From contig CAAGHC010000028.1 in the NCBI GenBank assembly GCA_900769565.1, positions 1 to 22,270 of the forward strand: a stretch of DNA of 22,270 nt, written 5' to 3'. The notes beneath the pieces were generated by a model. That model was not told where the DNA came from, made no database searches, and worked only from the letters and a program-made list of their open reading frames with translations. Positions 6,154-14,473 of the stretch are shown piece by piece. A program made the translations under genes and the position numbers. The number at the start of each line of letters is the position of its first letter. Positions within the stretch are counted from its first letter, which is position 1. Origin of the DNA: Clostridia bacterium. GTDB taxonomy: Bacteria; Bacillota; Clostridia; Christensenellales; Borkfalkiaceae.

Positions 6154-7084
6154 GTTAAAACATGTGTCCGTAATGCTTAACGAGTGCATGGACGGGCTAA
6201 ACGTTGTTGATGGTGGAACTTATTTTGATGGAACTCTCGGTGGTGGCGGTCATTCTTACGAGATATTAAGACGTAGCGCCCCGAATGGTAGGCTTATAGC
6301 AACCGACCTTGACGATTACGCCATCGGTAGGGCAAGTGAAAGACTAAAAGAGTTTGACGGAAGATTTACCATAGTAAAAGATAATTTTAAGAATTTTGAA
6401 GCGGTAAAAGAAAAAGTTAACGTACATGAGTTTGACGGAATACTTTTAGACCTTGGAGTATCAAGTTTTCAGCTTGATGACAGGGACAGGGGTTTTTCCT
6501 ACATGGCAGAAGACGTTAAACTCGATATGAGAATGGATAGGAATAGTTCGTTAACCGCTTATACGGTTGTGAACGAATATTCCGAAAAGGATATAAAAAG
6601 AATACTTTCTGATTACGGTGAAGAAAGATTTGCAGGTGCGATAGCGAAAAATATCGTAGGGCAAAGAAGAATAAAACCGATAGAAACTACTGGACAGTTA
6701 AATCAAATCATATCTAAAAGCATACCTGAAAAGTTTAAGCATGAAGGTCATCCTGCAAAGAGAACTTTTCAAGCAATTAGGATTGAAGTAAACGGTGAAC
6801 TGGAAGGACTTTACGAAACCGTGCTTAATATGGCTAGGTCGCTTAAAAAGGGCGGTAGAATAGCAATATTGACATTCCATTCGCTCGAAGACAGAATAGT
6901 TAAAAGAGCGTTTAAGGAGTTAGAGTGCGACTGCATTTGCGATAAAAGTTTACCCGTATGTGTTTGCGGAAAACGTAAGGAGATAGAAATAATAACAAAA
7001 CATCCTACGGTTTCGTGCGAAGAAGAACTTAAAATAAACAGTAGAGCAAAGAGCGCTAAACTGCGCATTGCTGAAAAAATATAA
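6146..7084 (+). CDS. rsmH: 16S rRNA (cytosine(1402)-N(4))-methyltransferase
   Basis: About 312 residues, family-typical. It methylates N4 of C1402 in 16S rRNA using S-adenosylmethionine. Visible motifs: HVSVMLNE at the start, the SAM-binding GTYFDGTLGGGGHS, the acidic DLDD, ILLDLGVSSFQLDDRDRGFS, AKRTFQAIRIEVNGEL, TFHSLEDRIVKRAF, a Cys-rich region (about CDCICDKSLPVCVCGK) that is common in Firmicutes RsmH, and the C-terminal NSRAKSAKLR. The 6146 ATG is preferred over 6140 because homologues start a few residues before KHVSV; neither has a good ribosome site, consistent with coupling to the overlapping mraZ. Confidence 0.97.
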   Translation: MCELKHVSVMLNECMDGLNVVDGGTYFDGTLGGGGHSYEILRRSAPNGRLIATDLDDYAIGRASERLKEFDGRFTIVKDNFKNFEAVKEKVNVHEFDGILLDLGVSSFQLDDRDRGFSYMAEDVKLDMRMDRNSSLTAYTVVNEYSEKDIKRILSDYGEERFAGAIAKNIVGQRRIKPIETTGQLNQIISKSIPEKFKHEGHPAKRTFQAIRIEVNGELEGLYETVLNMARSLKKGGRIAILTFHSLEDRIVKRAFKELECDCICDKSLPVCVCGKRKEIEIITKHPTVSCEEELKINSRAKSAKLRIAEKI

Positions 7085-7112
7085 ATTTTTGGTAAGAAAT
7101 AGGAGATAACGT

Positions 7113-7736
7113 ATGATTACCACTGCAAGACGTTCATCTGAAATCATTAGTGAATATACAAACGGCGGAGTAGGTTTGCTTGAAAGAGCACCTGCATCAT
7201 ATAGCGAATATGTTACGTCAACGCCCATTAAGGAAGAAAGTTATGAAGATGCAAAGGCTAGAATGCAAAGAAATCTTGATAGACTTTTGAACTACGACAG
7301 ATATTCCGAACAAGTTGTTGAAGACGTACAAGCATCTACGGAAATGGAAGTGGTGAGCGAAATAGCAGAGAAAAATTTCCAAGACGAGGATATTAAGCCC
7401 ACGTCTACTACCATGCAGTTTGGTGATGGTGACGTTGACCAAATGTATAAGGAAATGAATCGTGCGGACAGCGAAGTTTCGGACGGTTATAAGATTAATC
7501 CTAAAGGTAAATTAGTGCTCGTGCTTTATGCTCTTGCAGTAACTGTTATTTTAGCGCTTATCGTTATAAATACAGGCATGCTTGCAACCCTTTCAGGTGC
7601 AAACGCTGCAAAAACTGCTGAACTTAACGCTAAAGTAGAACAATATAATGCTCTTCAAGCAGAGATTGATTCTATTTCTAACAGCAACTACATTATTGAC
7701 GTTGCAGAAAATCAATACGGAATGATTAAAAGGTAA
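7113..7736 (+). CDS. ftsL: FtsL/DivIC-like cell division protein with long cytoplasmic region
   Basis: 207 residues. One membrane segment (about 133-155, KLVLVLYALAVTVILALIVI) is followed by a short coiled coil (about 165-190) and an ending VAENQYGMIKR, which matches the conserved A...GM end of FtsL/DivIC proteins. These bitopic proteins link divisome assembly to FtsW and its PBP through an extracytoplasmic coiled coil. The position between rsmH and the PBP is the ftsL slot of dcw clusters. FtsL is usually 90-130 residues. Here the cytoplasmic part alone is about 130, rich in charged residues with a helical stretch near 40-75, and I recognise no domain in it. AGGAG lies before the ATG. Confidence 0.85.
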   Translation: MITTARRSSEIISEYTNGGVGLLERAPASYSEYVTSTPIKEESYEDAKARMQRNLDRLLNYDRYSEQVVEDVQASTEMEVVSEIAEKNFQDEDIKPTSTTMQFGDGDVDQMYKEMNRADSEVSDGYKINPKGKLVLVLYALAVTVILALIVINTGMLATLSGANAAKTAELNAKVEQYNALQAEIDSISNSNYIIDVAENQYGMIKR

Positions 7737-7777
7737 TTAAAACTTCTTTTAGCGAATAAATATAATTAAAAGGCTGA

Positions 7778-7794
7778 AAGGAGAAGGAAAAATT
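7778..7794 (+). promoter_or_regulatory. Ribosome binding site that points to an AUU start codon
   Basis: AAGGAG at 7778-7783 is followed by 8 bases and then ATT AAA ACT GAA, which opens a frame giving a normal PBP N-terminus and membrane anchor. No standard start codon is available at this site. Confidence 0.65.
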
Positions 7795-9528
7795 AAAACT
7801 GAATTTTCAATAACGATTTTACGAAAGAGGTTATTCGCAATAGTTCTTGCGGTAGCCTTTTTATTTTTGTTCGTTTTAGGTAGATTGTTGTACGTTCAAG
7901 TAATTTGGGGTAAGGATTTACAAGAAAAAGCTATTGACCAGTGGACAAGAGAAATTCCCGTAATAGCGTCGAGGGGCAAGATTACCGACGTTAACGGTAT
8001 TGTTCTGGCGGATAACGACGATACATATACAGTTTTTGTTAGAAAAAAAGCCGTTTCAGATATTAAAGAGTTGGCAAGCGTGTTGGCGCAGACGTTAGAT
8101 ATGGATTATCAGTTTGTGATGAATAGGCTAACTAATACTGTTTCTAGTGAAGTTACGGTGAAAAAGCAAGTGACAAAGGAGAAAATTTCTAAACTTTTAG
8201 ATAAAAATTTGGACGGAGTGTATTATTCAAGGGATAATTCTAGAATTTATCCATATAACGATTTTTTATCTTCCGTACTTGGTTTTACGTCTTCTGACGG
8301 TAAAGGTCAATCGGGGCTGGAACTATATTACGATAAGTACCTTACGGGCATAAACGGTGAAATTTTATATGAAACCGATATAGTAGGGGTGGAAATTAAC
8401 CAAGGTAAAGCTAGTTACGTGCCGGCAACCGACGGGCTAAACGTAAAACTAACTATAGATTATGAAGTGCAACAACTTTGTGAAACCGCTATGGAGCAAG
8501 CCATGGCGGTTCATAGTGCAAAAACTGCTCAAATAATAGTTATAGACCCGCAATCAGGGGCAATACGTGGGCTTGCAACCAAGCCGTCTTTTAATTTAAA
8601 CGACGTTCCAAGGGATAATTTAGAGCAACTTAATAAACTAGGTAGAAACGGTGTAGTATGTGATATTTACGAACCAGGGTCTACTTTCAAAGTTTTAACC
8701 GCCGCAGCAAACGTTGAAGAATATCTTCAAGGGAACAAAAAGGCATTCTCACCAAATCACGTGTATAATTCTTCTAGATATAGGTACGTTGACGGGCAAA
8801 GAGTAAAGTGTTGGAGTGACCATTCGAACGGAAAGCATTCTGCATTGACCTTGCAAGGTGCATTAAATAACAGTTGCAACCCGATTTTTGTTGATATTGC
8901 AATGAGTTTGGGCAAAGAAACTATGTATAAATACATAGAAAAGTTTAATTACGGTTCTGTTACGGGGATTGATTTTAACGGCGAATCTCAAGGCATGGTT
9001 TTACCTGTTTCCGCTGTGCAAAACGTAGATTTAGCAAGAATTGCATTTGGGCAAACAATTGCAGTTACAGGCTTGCAATTAGCGACGGCAACAGCAACAG
9101 CTATTAACGGTGGATATTATTACACACCTTATCTAGTAAGCGAAGTTTATGATAATAATGGTATCATCGTTGAGAAAATAGAGCCACGATTAAAGAACCA
9201 AGCAATTAGTGAAAAGGCATCTAAAATCGTTAGTGAAATGCTAGAAAAAGTTGTATCAGAAGGCTCTGGTAAACAAGCTTATATCGAGGGGTATAGGGTG
9301 GCAGGTAAAACAGGTACGGCGCAAAAATATAGTAATGGTTCAATAGCCGTAGGAAAGTACGTATCGTCTTTTGTTGGGTATTTTCCAGCAGATAACCCAA
9401 AATACCTTGCGCTAGTTATAATAGACGAGCCTGTGGGCAGTTACTATGGCAGTACGGTTGCAGCGCCTTACGCAAAAAGTGTTTTTGAGGGCATAATTAA
9501 CGTTAAAAAAATAAAGCCGTCAGTATAG
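7792..9528 (+). CDS. ftsI: Class B penicillin-binding protein (FtsI/SpoVD type), probable AUU start
   Basis: A septal transpeptidase that cross-links peptidoglycan. From 7792 it has 578 residues: a short cytoplasmic start, a membrane anchor (about 14-36), a dimerisation domain with the RGKITDVNGIVLA motif, then the transpeptidase with STFK (S297 nucleophile, K300), SCN (361-363) and KTGT (506-509). No PASTA domain follows, unlike SpoVD or PbpB of Bacillus. There is no ATG, GTG or TTG in this frame between the stop at 7750 and TTG 7867, and that TTG lies inside the membrane helix. AAGGAG at 7778-7783 sits 8 bases before ATT 7792, so an AUU start is the best reading. FtsW, its usual partner, is encoded in the same operon. 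Confidence 0.93.
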   Translation: MKTEFSITILRKRLFAIVLAVAFLFLFVLGRLLYVQVIWGKDLQEKAIDQWTREIPVIASRGKITDVNGIVLADNDDTYTVFVRKKAVSDIKELASVLAQTLDMDYQFVMNRLTNTVSSEVTVKKQVTKEKISKLLDKNLDGVYYSRDNSRIYPYNDFLSSVLGFTSSDGKGQSGLELYYDKYLTGINGEILYETDIVGVEINQGKASYVPATDGLNVKLTIDYEVQQLCETAMEQAMAVHSAKTAQIIVIDPQSGAIRGLATKPSFNLNDVPRDNLEQLNKLGRNGVVCDIYEPGSTFKVLTAAANVEEYLQGNKKAFSPNHVYNSSRYRYVDGQRVKCWSDHSNGKHSALTLQGALNNSCNPIFVDIAMSLGKETMYKYIEKFNYGSVTGIDFNGESQGMVLPVSAVQNVDLARIAFGQTIAVTGLQLATATATAINGGYYYTPYLVSEVYDNNGIIVEKIEPRLKNQAISEKASKIVSEMLEKVVSEGSGKQAYIEGYRVAGKTGTAQKYSNGSIAVGKYVSSFVGYFPADNPKYLALVIIDEPVGSYYGSTVAAPYAKSVFEGIINVKKIKPSV

Positions 9529-9536
9529 GAGAGATT

Positions 9537-10982
9537 ATGGAGCTTAAAAAAATTATTAAGAATATAAAAGGGGCTGAAATTTACGGTGATACCAGTGTAG
9601 ATATAAACAACGTTACGGCTGACAGTACGTTAGTGACGCCAGGTAGTCTTTTTATTTGTATAAACGGAAAGGTTAACGACGGGCATACTTTCATTAAAAA
9701 TGCGGAAAAATATGGAGCGGTAGCGTTTATTACAGAAGTAAAACTAGATACGTCTTTACCACAAATTGTTGTGCAAAATAGTCGACAAGCAATGGCATTA
9801 ATTGCATCCGAGTATTATAATCACCCTGAAAGAAAAATGAAAATGCTTGCAGTTATAGGTACTAATGGTAAAACAACTACTTCACACTTAATACATAAAA
9901 TTTTAAGTACTTGCGGTATTAAAAGTGGTATTATAGGTACGTTAGGTACTTTTTATGACGAAAAGGTTATAGAGCCGACTTTAACTACACCCGACCCATT
10001 AGATTTGTATAAAATTCTGGCAGACATGTATAAAAGTGGTGTTAAAGTTGTGGTTATGGAAGTTTCTGCACACGCAATTTTTTATGACAAGGTAAAGTTT
10101 ATAGACTATGAAGTTGCGGTATTTACAAACTTTAGTAGGGACCATCTTGATTTTTTTACGGACATAGATTGTTACAAGGATAGTAAACTAAAATTTTTTC
10201 GTCAGAACAAGTGCAAATACGTTGTAACGAATGTTGACGACGAGGTGGGAAGAGAAATTACGACCATTCGTAAAGATGCGATAACTTACGGAATAGACAA
10301 CCCGTCGGATATTTTTGCAGTGAATATAAAAGAAGACGCAGAAGGAAGTAAATTTGTTTTAAATTTATTCGACTGCATTTACGATATTAACTTTGATTTA
10401 ATCGGGCGCTTTAACGTATACAATGCCTTGGCGTCTGCTACAGCATCTGCGCTCGTAGGCGCAGAAACAGACGGGGTTTGTTTAGGACTTAACGAAATGG
10501 AACGGGTTAGTGGGCGATTAGAAAACGTATTTAGTGGAGGTTTTAATGTTTTCGTTGATTATGCACACACTCCTGACGGGCTTAAAAAAGCCTTGTTGGC
10601 TTTGCGCCCTATATGTAAAAGTAGATTAATTTGCGTTTTTGGTTGTGGTGGAAATAGGGACGTAGGGAAAAGATATGAAATGGGGAGTATAAGTGGCGAT
10701 TTAGCGGATTTTACCGTTATAACTTCTGATAATCCACGTTATGAAGACCCCATGGATATTATACAAAGAATAGAAAAAGGTATGCTTTCGGTGAGTAAAA
10801 ATTACGTTATAGTGCAAGATAGAGCGATGGCTATTGAATATGCGCTTAACTATGCGTGCGAGGGCGACGTTGTGTTGATTGCCGGAAAAGGTAGTGAAAA
10901 ATATCAAGAGATACTCGGTATAAAAAAGCTCTATAATGATAAAGATACGGTTATGGAATGTTTGGGTAGGAAAAAATGTTAA
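9537..10982 (+). CDS. murE: UDP-MurNAc-tripeptide synthetase, meso-DAP adding type
   Basis: 481 residues, normal for MurE, the cytoplasmic ATP-dependent ligase that adds the third stem-peptide residue to UDP-MurNAc-L-Ala-D-Glu. Visible features: an N-terminal UDP-binding domain with DSTLVTPGSLFICING, the ATP-binding GTNGKTT (108-114), EVSAHAI (175-181, usually EVSSHAL), FSRDHLDFF, the region of the carbamylated lysine (K217), and DNPR (398-401). DNPR is the signature of enzymes that add meso-diaminopimelate rather than lysine, so the wall is probably DAP-type. AGGAG precedes the ATG. It overlaps mraY by 7 bases. murF, often next to it, is absent. Confidence 0.97.
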   Translation: MELKKIIKNIKGAEIYGDTSVDINNVTADSTLVTPGSLFICINGKVNDGHTFIKNAEKYGAVAFITEVKLDTSLPQIVVQNSRQAMALIASEYYNHPERKMKMLAVIGTNGKTTTSHLIHKILSTCGIKSGIIGTLGTFYDEKVIEPTLTTPDPLDLYKILADMYKSGVKVVVMEVSAHAIFYDKVKFIDYEVAVFTNFSRDHLDFFTDIDCYKDSKLKFFRQNKCKYVVTNVDDEVGREITTIRKDAITYGIDNPSDIFAVNIKEDAEGSKFVLNLFDCIYDINFDLIGRFNVYNALASATASALVGAETDGVCLGLNEMERVSGRLENVFSGGFNVFVDYAHTPDGLKKALLALRPICKSRLICVFGCGGNRDVGKRYEMGSISGDLADFTVITSDNPRYEDPMDIIQRIEKGMLSVSKNYVIVQDRAMAIEYALNYACEGDVVLIAGKGSEKYQEILGIKKLYNDKDTVMECLGRKKC

Positions 10983-11959
10983 AAAACTATTTGAGCGTTT
11001 GTCTTTCTTCCCTTTGTTTATCGATAATTTTAGGGATAATAACCATACCGTTATTAAGAAAGCTTAAAGCTGGACAGACGGTTTTAAAATACGTAGAAAC
11101 ACACAAGGATAAAAACGGAACACCTACAATGGGTGGGCTGTTTTTTATTGTGTCCGCTATAATAATTTACTATATTTCAGGTGGAAATGGTGGTATTGCC
11201 AACGTTTGTATAGTGATAGGTTCAGCGTTTATGGCTGTTGGTTTTTTAGATGATTTTATCAAAATAAGGTTTAAGCAAAACGAAGGGCTTAAGGCTTATC
11301 AAAAAATAATATTTCAGTCGTCAATAGCAATAATAGCAGGGGTATTTGCGTTTAGGAACGGGATTTCTGTATTTTATCTACCATTTTGTAAAAAAAGTTT
11401 AGATTTAGGGGTGTTTACAATACCGATAGTTTCGTGTATTTTTATTGCTATAACTAATAGTGTTAATTTGACGGATGGATTAGACGGGCTCGCGGGGAGC
11501 GTTAGTGCCGTTTATCTTGTTTTTATTTCCATTCTTATCGTAGTTCAGACCGCATCTTTTGAATTTATGTATTTAAAAATAGAAGAGTATAACGACGTAA
11601 TAAGGTTGTGCGCTTGTCTTATCGGTGGATTGCTTGGCTTTTTAGTATTTAACGTAAATAAAGCCAAGGTGTTTATGGGGGATACAGGCTCTCTATCGTT
11701 AGGTGGATTTTTAGGCGCTATAAGTATATTTTCTTCTAACAGTTTTTTTATTCCCGTTTTAGGTATAATGTTCGTACTTTCAAGCATATCGGTAATTGTA
11801 CAAGTATTGCACTTTAAGCGCACAAAAAAAAGAATATTTTTAATGGCGCCTTTGCATCACCATTTTCAGTTGGAAGGTTATACCGAAGCGCAAATTAGTT
11901 TTTACTATTCTTTGATTACTGCTATTATGGGTGCAATTCTAATAATATTTTACGTTTGA
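10976..11959 (+). CDS. mraY: Phospho-N-acetylmuramoyl-pentapeptide transferase
   Basis: 327 residues, about ten membrane helices. It moves phospho-MurNAc-pentapeptide from UDP onto undecaprenyl phosphate to make lipid I. Motifs: GTPTMGGLFF (48-57), the catalytic-site LDDFIKIRFKQNEGLKAYQK with D92 and D93, NSVNLTDGLDGLAG, FMGDTGSLSLGG and the late APLHHHFQLEG. All expected active-site residues are present. Its start lies inside the end of murE, so translation is likely coupled, with TAGGA as a weak ribosome site. Confidence 0.98.
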   Translation: MLKNYLSVCLSSLCLSIILGIITIPLLRKLKAGQTVLKYVETHKDKNGTPTMGGLFFIVSAIIIYYISGGNGGIANVCIVIGSAFMAVGFLDDFIKIRFKQNEGLKAYQKIIFQSSIAIIAGVFAFRNGISVFYLPFCKKSLDLGVFTIPIVSCIFIAITNSVNLTDGLDGLAGSVSAVYLVFISILIVVQTASFEFMYLKIEEYNDVIRLCACLIGGLLGFLVFNVNKAKVFMGDTGSLSLGGFLGAISIFSSNSFFIPVLGIMFVLSSISVIVQVLHFKRTKKRIFLMAPLHHHFQLEGYTEAQISFYYSLITAIMGAILIIFYV

Positions 11960-11965
11960 GGTATT

Positions 11966-13309
11966 ATGTTCGTTAGTTGTCAAAAGTTTTTAATATTAGG
12001 GGTGTCGAAAAGCGGATATTCGTCTGCAAAATACGTGCTTAAAAATGGCGGGATATGTTACGTTTACGAAGAGTTGAAAAGCGAAAAAATTGAAAAGGCT
12101 ATTACGGAACTTGAAACTTTAGGTGCGATTTCGGTTGGTAGAGAAAATCTAGAAAGTGTAATAAATATTTGCGACGTAGTAGTATTAAGTCCAGGTGTGC
12201 CTATAAATCATGACGTTGCGATTAAAGCAAAACAAAGGGGTAAGAGAATTATCGGTGAACTTGAATTTGGCTTTGCACAATTTTCACCTCCAATAATTGC
12301 CGTTACGGGAACTAATGGAAAAACAACTACGGTTAGTTTAATTGAAGATGTGTTAAAAAATGCAAAAATTAGGCAAGAAACAGTTGGAAACGTAGGAATA
12401 CCTATAACTTCTAGAATAGACGAGATAAATCGAGATACCGTGTGCGTTGCCGAAGTTTCAAGTTTTCAACTTGAAAGCGTAAATTTATTTTGTCCACACA
12501 TATCCTGCATATTAAATATTGCGCCCGACCATTTAGAAAGGCACTATACCATGGAAAATTACGTTTTTTTGAAAAAACGTATATTTAAAAACCAAAGAGA
12601 GAGTGAGTTTACTTTATTAAACTACGACGATTTAACCGTACGTTCTTTTCGGACCGAAACAAAAGGGAAAGTTTTATGGGTTTCCGTGCAGGGCAAAGTG
12701 GACGGAGCGTATAGAGAAAACGGGAAATTGTATTGTTTTTCAGAATATATTATGGACGAAACAGATTTGATTATAAAGGGTGAACACAACGTCTATAATG
12801 CACTATTTACTATACTCTGCGCTAGGCTTATTAACGTTCCCGTTGAAACAATTGTTTACACGCTTAAAAATTTCAAAGGCGTAAAGCACAGAATGGAGTT
12901 AGTAGTAGAGAAAAACGGAGTTAAATATTTTAACGACTCAAAAGCGACTAATACTGCATCCACGATTAGCGCAATTGAAAGCATGACTGCGCCAACAATA
13001 TTAATTTTAGGTGGTAGTGAAAAGGGCGAAGAGTACATAAATTTATTTAAAAAAATAAAAGAAAGACCGATTAAACAAGTGGTTTTAACGGGCGCATCAA
13101 GATTTAATATGCTTTCAGATGCAGGAAAGGTTGGCTATTCTGCAATCACGTTGACTGAAGACTTTGATTTTGCAATAAAGATAGCGTCATTAATTGCTGA
13201 AAACGGTGATTGTGTTTTATTTAGTCCTGCCTGTGCTAGTTTTGATAAATTCGATGGTTTTGAATCTCGTGGCGAGGCTTTTGTAAAAGCAGTAAAGGTG
13301 TTGCCGTGA
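11966..13309 (+). CDS. murD: UDP-N-acetylmuramoyl-L-alanine--D-glutamate ligase
   Basis: 447 residues, normal for MurD, which adds D-glutamate to UDP-MurNAc-L-Ala in the cytoplasm. A Rossmann-like UDP-binding start (FLILGVSKSGYSSAKYV) and VVVLSPGVP are followed by the ATP-binding GTNGKTT (115-121), EVSSFQLE, APDHLERH and the C-terminal FNDSKATN, all typical. D-Glu for this step would come from the MurI-like enzyme just upstream of the cluster. It starts 6 bases after mraY behind GAGG, and its stop overlaps the ftsW start. Confidence 0.98.
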   Translation: MFVSCQKFLILGVSKSGYSSAKYVLKNGGICYVYEELKSEKIEKAITELETLGAISVGRENLESVINICDVVVLSPGVPINHDVAIKAKQRGKRIIGELEFGFAQFSPPIIAVTGTNGKTTTVSLIEDVLKNAKIRQETVGNVGIPITSRIDEINRDTVCVAEVSSFQLESVNLFCPHISCILNIAPDHLERHYTMENYVFLKKRIFKNQRESEFTLLNYDDLTVRSFRTETKGKVLWVSVQGKVDGAYRENGKLYCFSEYIMDETDLIIKGEHNVYNALFTILCARLINVPVETIVYTLKNFKGVKHRMELVVEKNGVKYFNDSKATNTASTISAIESMTAPTILILGGSEKGEEYINLFKKIKERPIKQVVLTGASRFNMLSDAGKVGYSAITLTEDFDFAIKIASLIAENGDCVLFSPACASFDKFDGFESRGEAFVKAVKVLP

Positions 13310-14427
13310 ATACAATGAGTTTATGTAATAAAAATAAAGAAAGTGGCGATTATTTACTACTTATAGCAGTAGTTTTACTTGCTTTTATAGGTGTTGTCTT
13401 TATATATTCGGCAAGCAACTATTCAGCATCGTCAACTTATGGTGACCCATTATATTTTGTAAAAAAGCAACTAATAGGGATAGCGCTCGGGATTGTGGCA
13501 ATGGTGCTATCGGCGATGCTTAATTATGAAAAATTAAAAAAAATTACGCCGTACGTTTGCATTTTGTCTTTCGTGTTGCTAATATTAGTATTTATTCCAG
13601 GTGTTGGGGTGGAAAATTACGGCGCAAAGAGATGGATAGGCTTTGGTGGGGTAACCATTCAACCGTCAGAAGTCGCAAAGTTTGCATTGATATTATTTAG
13701 CGCAACATACGTTTGTTCTCGGCCTGAAAAAATATATACGTTCGTTGGGATTTTGCCTATATTATTATACGGGGGATTAACCTGTGTTTTAATAATATTA
13801 GAGCCGAACATGTCGATAACCGTATGCGTTGTAACGCTTATGATGACAATGCTGTTTTCTGCGGGAATGAAAATCGGACATTTTGTGCTTTTAATTATTC
13901 CTGCATTATTAGTGGGTGTAATTTTAATTTTAGCAGAACCTTATAGGTTAAGTAGACTCGGTGCATTTTTAAATCCATGGTCAAATCCTAAAGGTGAGGG
14001 GTATCAACTTTTACAGTCGCTATACGCTTTAGGTTCTGGTGGTTGGTTTGGTGTGGGCCTTTTCAACTCTCGCCAAAAATACGCTTTTTTACCGTTTGCA
14101 GAATCAGACTTTATACTTTCCGTAATCGGTGAGGAAATAGGGTTTATAGGTTTACTATTTTTCTTTTTATTACTAGCGTTTATAATATACCGTGGCTTAA
14201 GAACGGCTTTTAGAGCCAAGGATTTATTCGGGTTTATGCTTGCCGTTGGAATTTCAATGATATTCGGTATACAAACGGTTGTTAACGCACTTGTTGTTAC
14301 GGGTAGTATACCACCAACGGGCTTGCCATTGCCACTTGTTTCAAGTGGAAATACTTCTATTATTATTTTTATGGCTGAAATGGGGGTTTTGTTTAATATT
14401 TCAAAACGGGGAAGTTTAACTTTTTAG
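13306..14427 (+). CDS. ftsW: SEDS peptidoglycan glycosyltransferase FtsW/SpoVE
   Basis: 373 residues with about ten membrane helices. SEDS proteins polymerise lipid II into glycan strands, working with a class B PBP; here that partner is encoded four genes upstream. Visible: FIYSASNYS in the first helix, RWIGFGGVTIQPSEVAKFA, LEPNMSITV, the long loop PYRLSRLGAFLNPWSNPKGE, then NSRQKYAFLPFAESDFIL with D268 at the catalytic position, and TGSIPPTGLPLPLVSSGNTS near the end. The GTG start overlaps the murD stop as GTGA, with AAAGGTG as ribosome site; an ATG nine bases later is an alternative. FtsW and SpoVE cannot be separated by sequence here. murG, often next, is missing. Confidence 0.95.
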   Translation: MNTMSLCNKNKESGDYLLLIAVVLLAFIGVVFIYSASNYSASSTYGDPLYFVKKQLIGIALGIVAMVLSAMLNYEKLKKITPYVCILSFVLLILVFIPGVGVENYGAKRWIGFGGVTIQPSEVAKFALILFSATYVCSRPEKIYTFVGILPILLYGGLTCVLIILEPNMSITVCVVTLMMTMLFSAGMKIGHFVLLIIPALLVGVILILAEPYRLSRLGAFLNPWSNPKGEGYQLLQSLYALGSGGWFGVGLFNSRQKYAFLPFAESDFILSVIGEEIGFIGLLFFFLLLAFIIYRGLRTAFRAKDLFGFMLAVGISMIFGIQTVVNALVVTGSIPPTGLPLPLVSSGNTSIIIFMAEMGVLFNISKRGSLTF

Positions 14428-14473
14428 TAAGTAATTCCATAAAATGTTATATCTAAATTTTAAGGATGCATTT

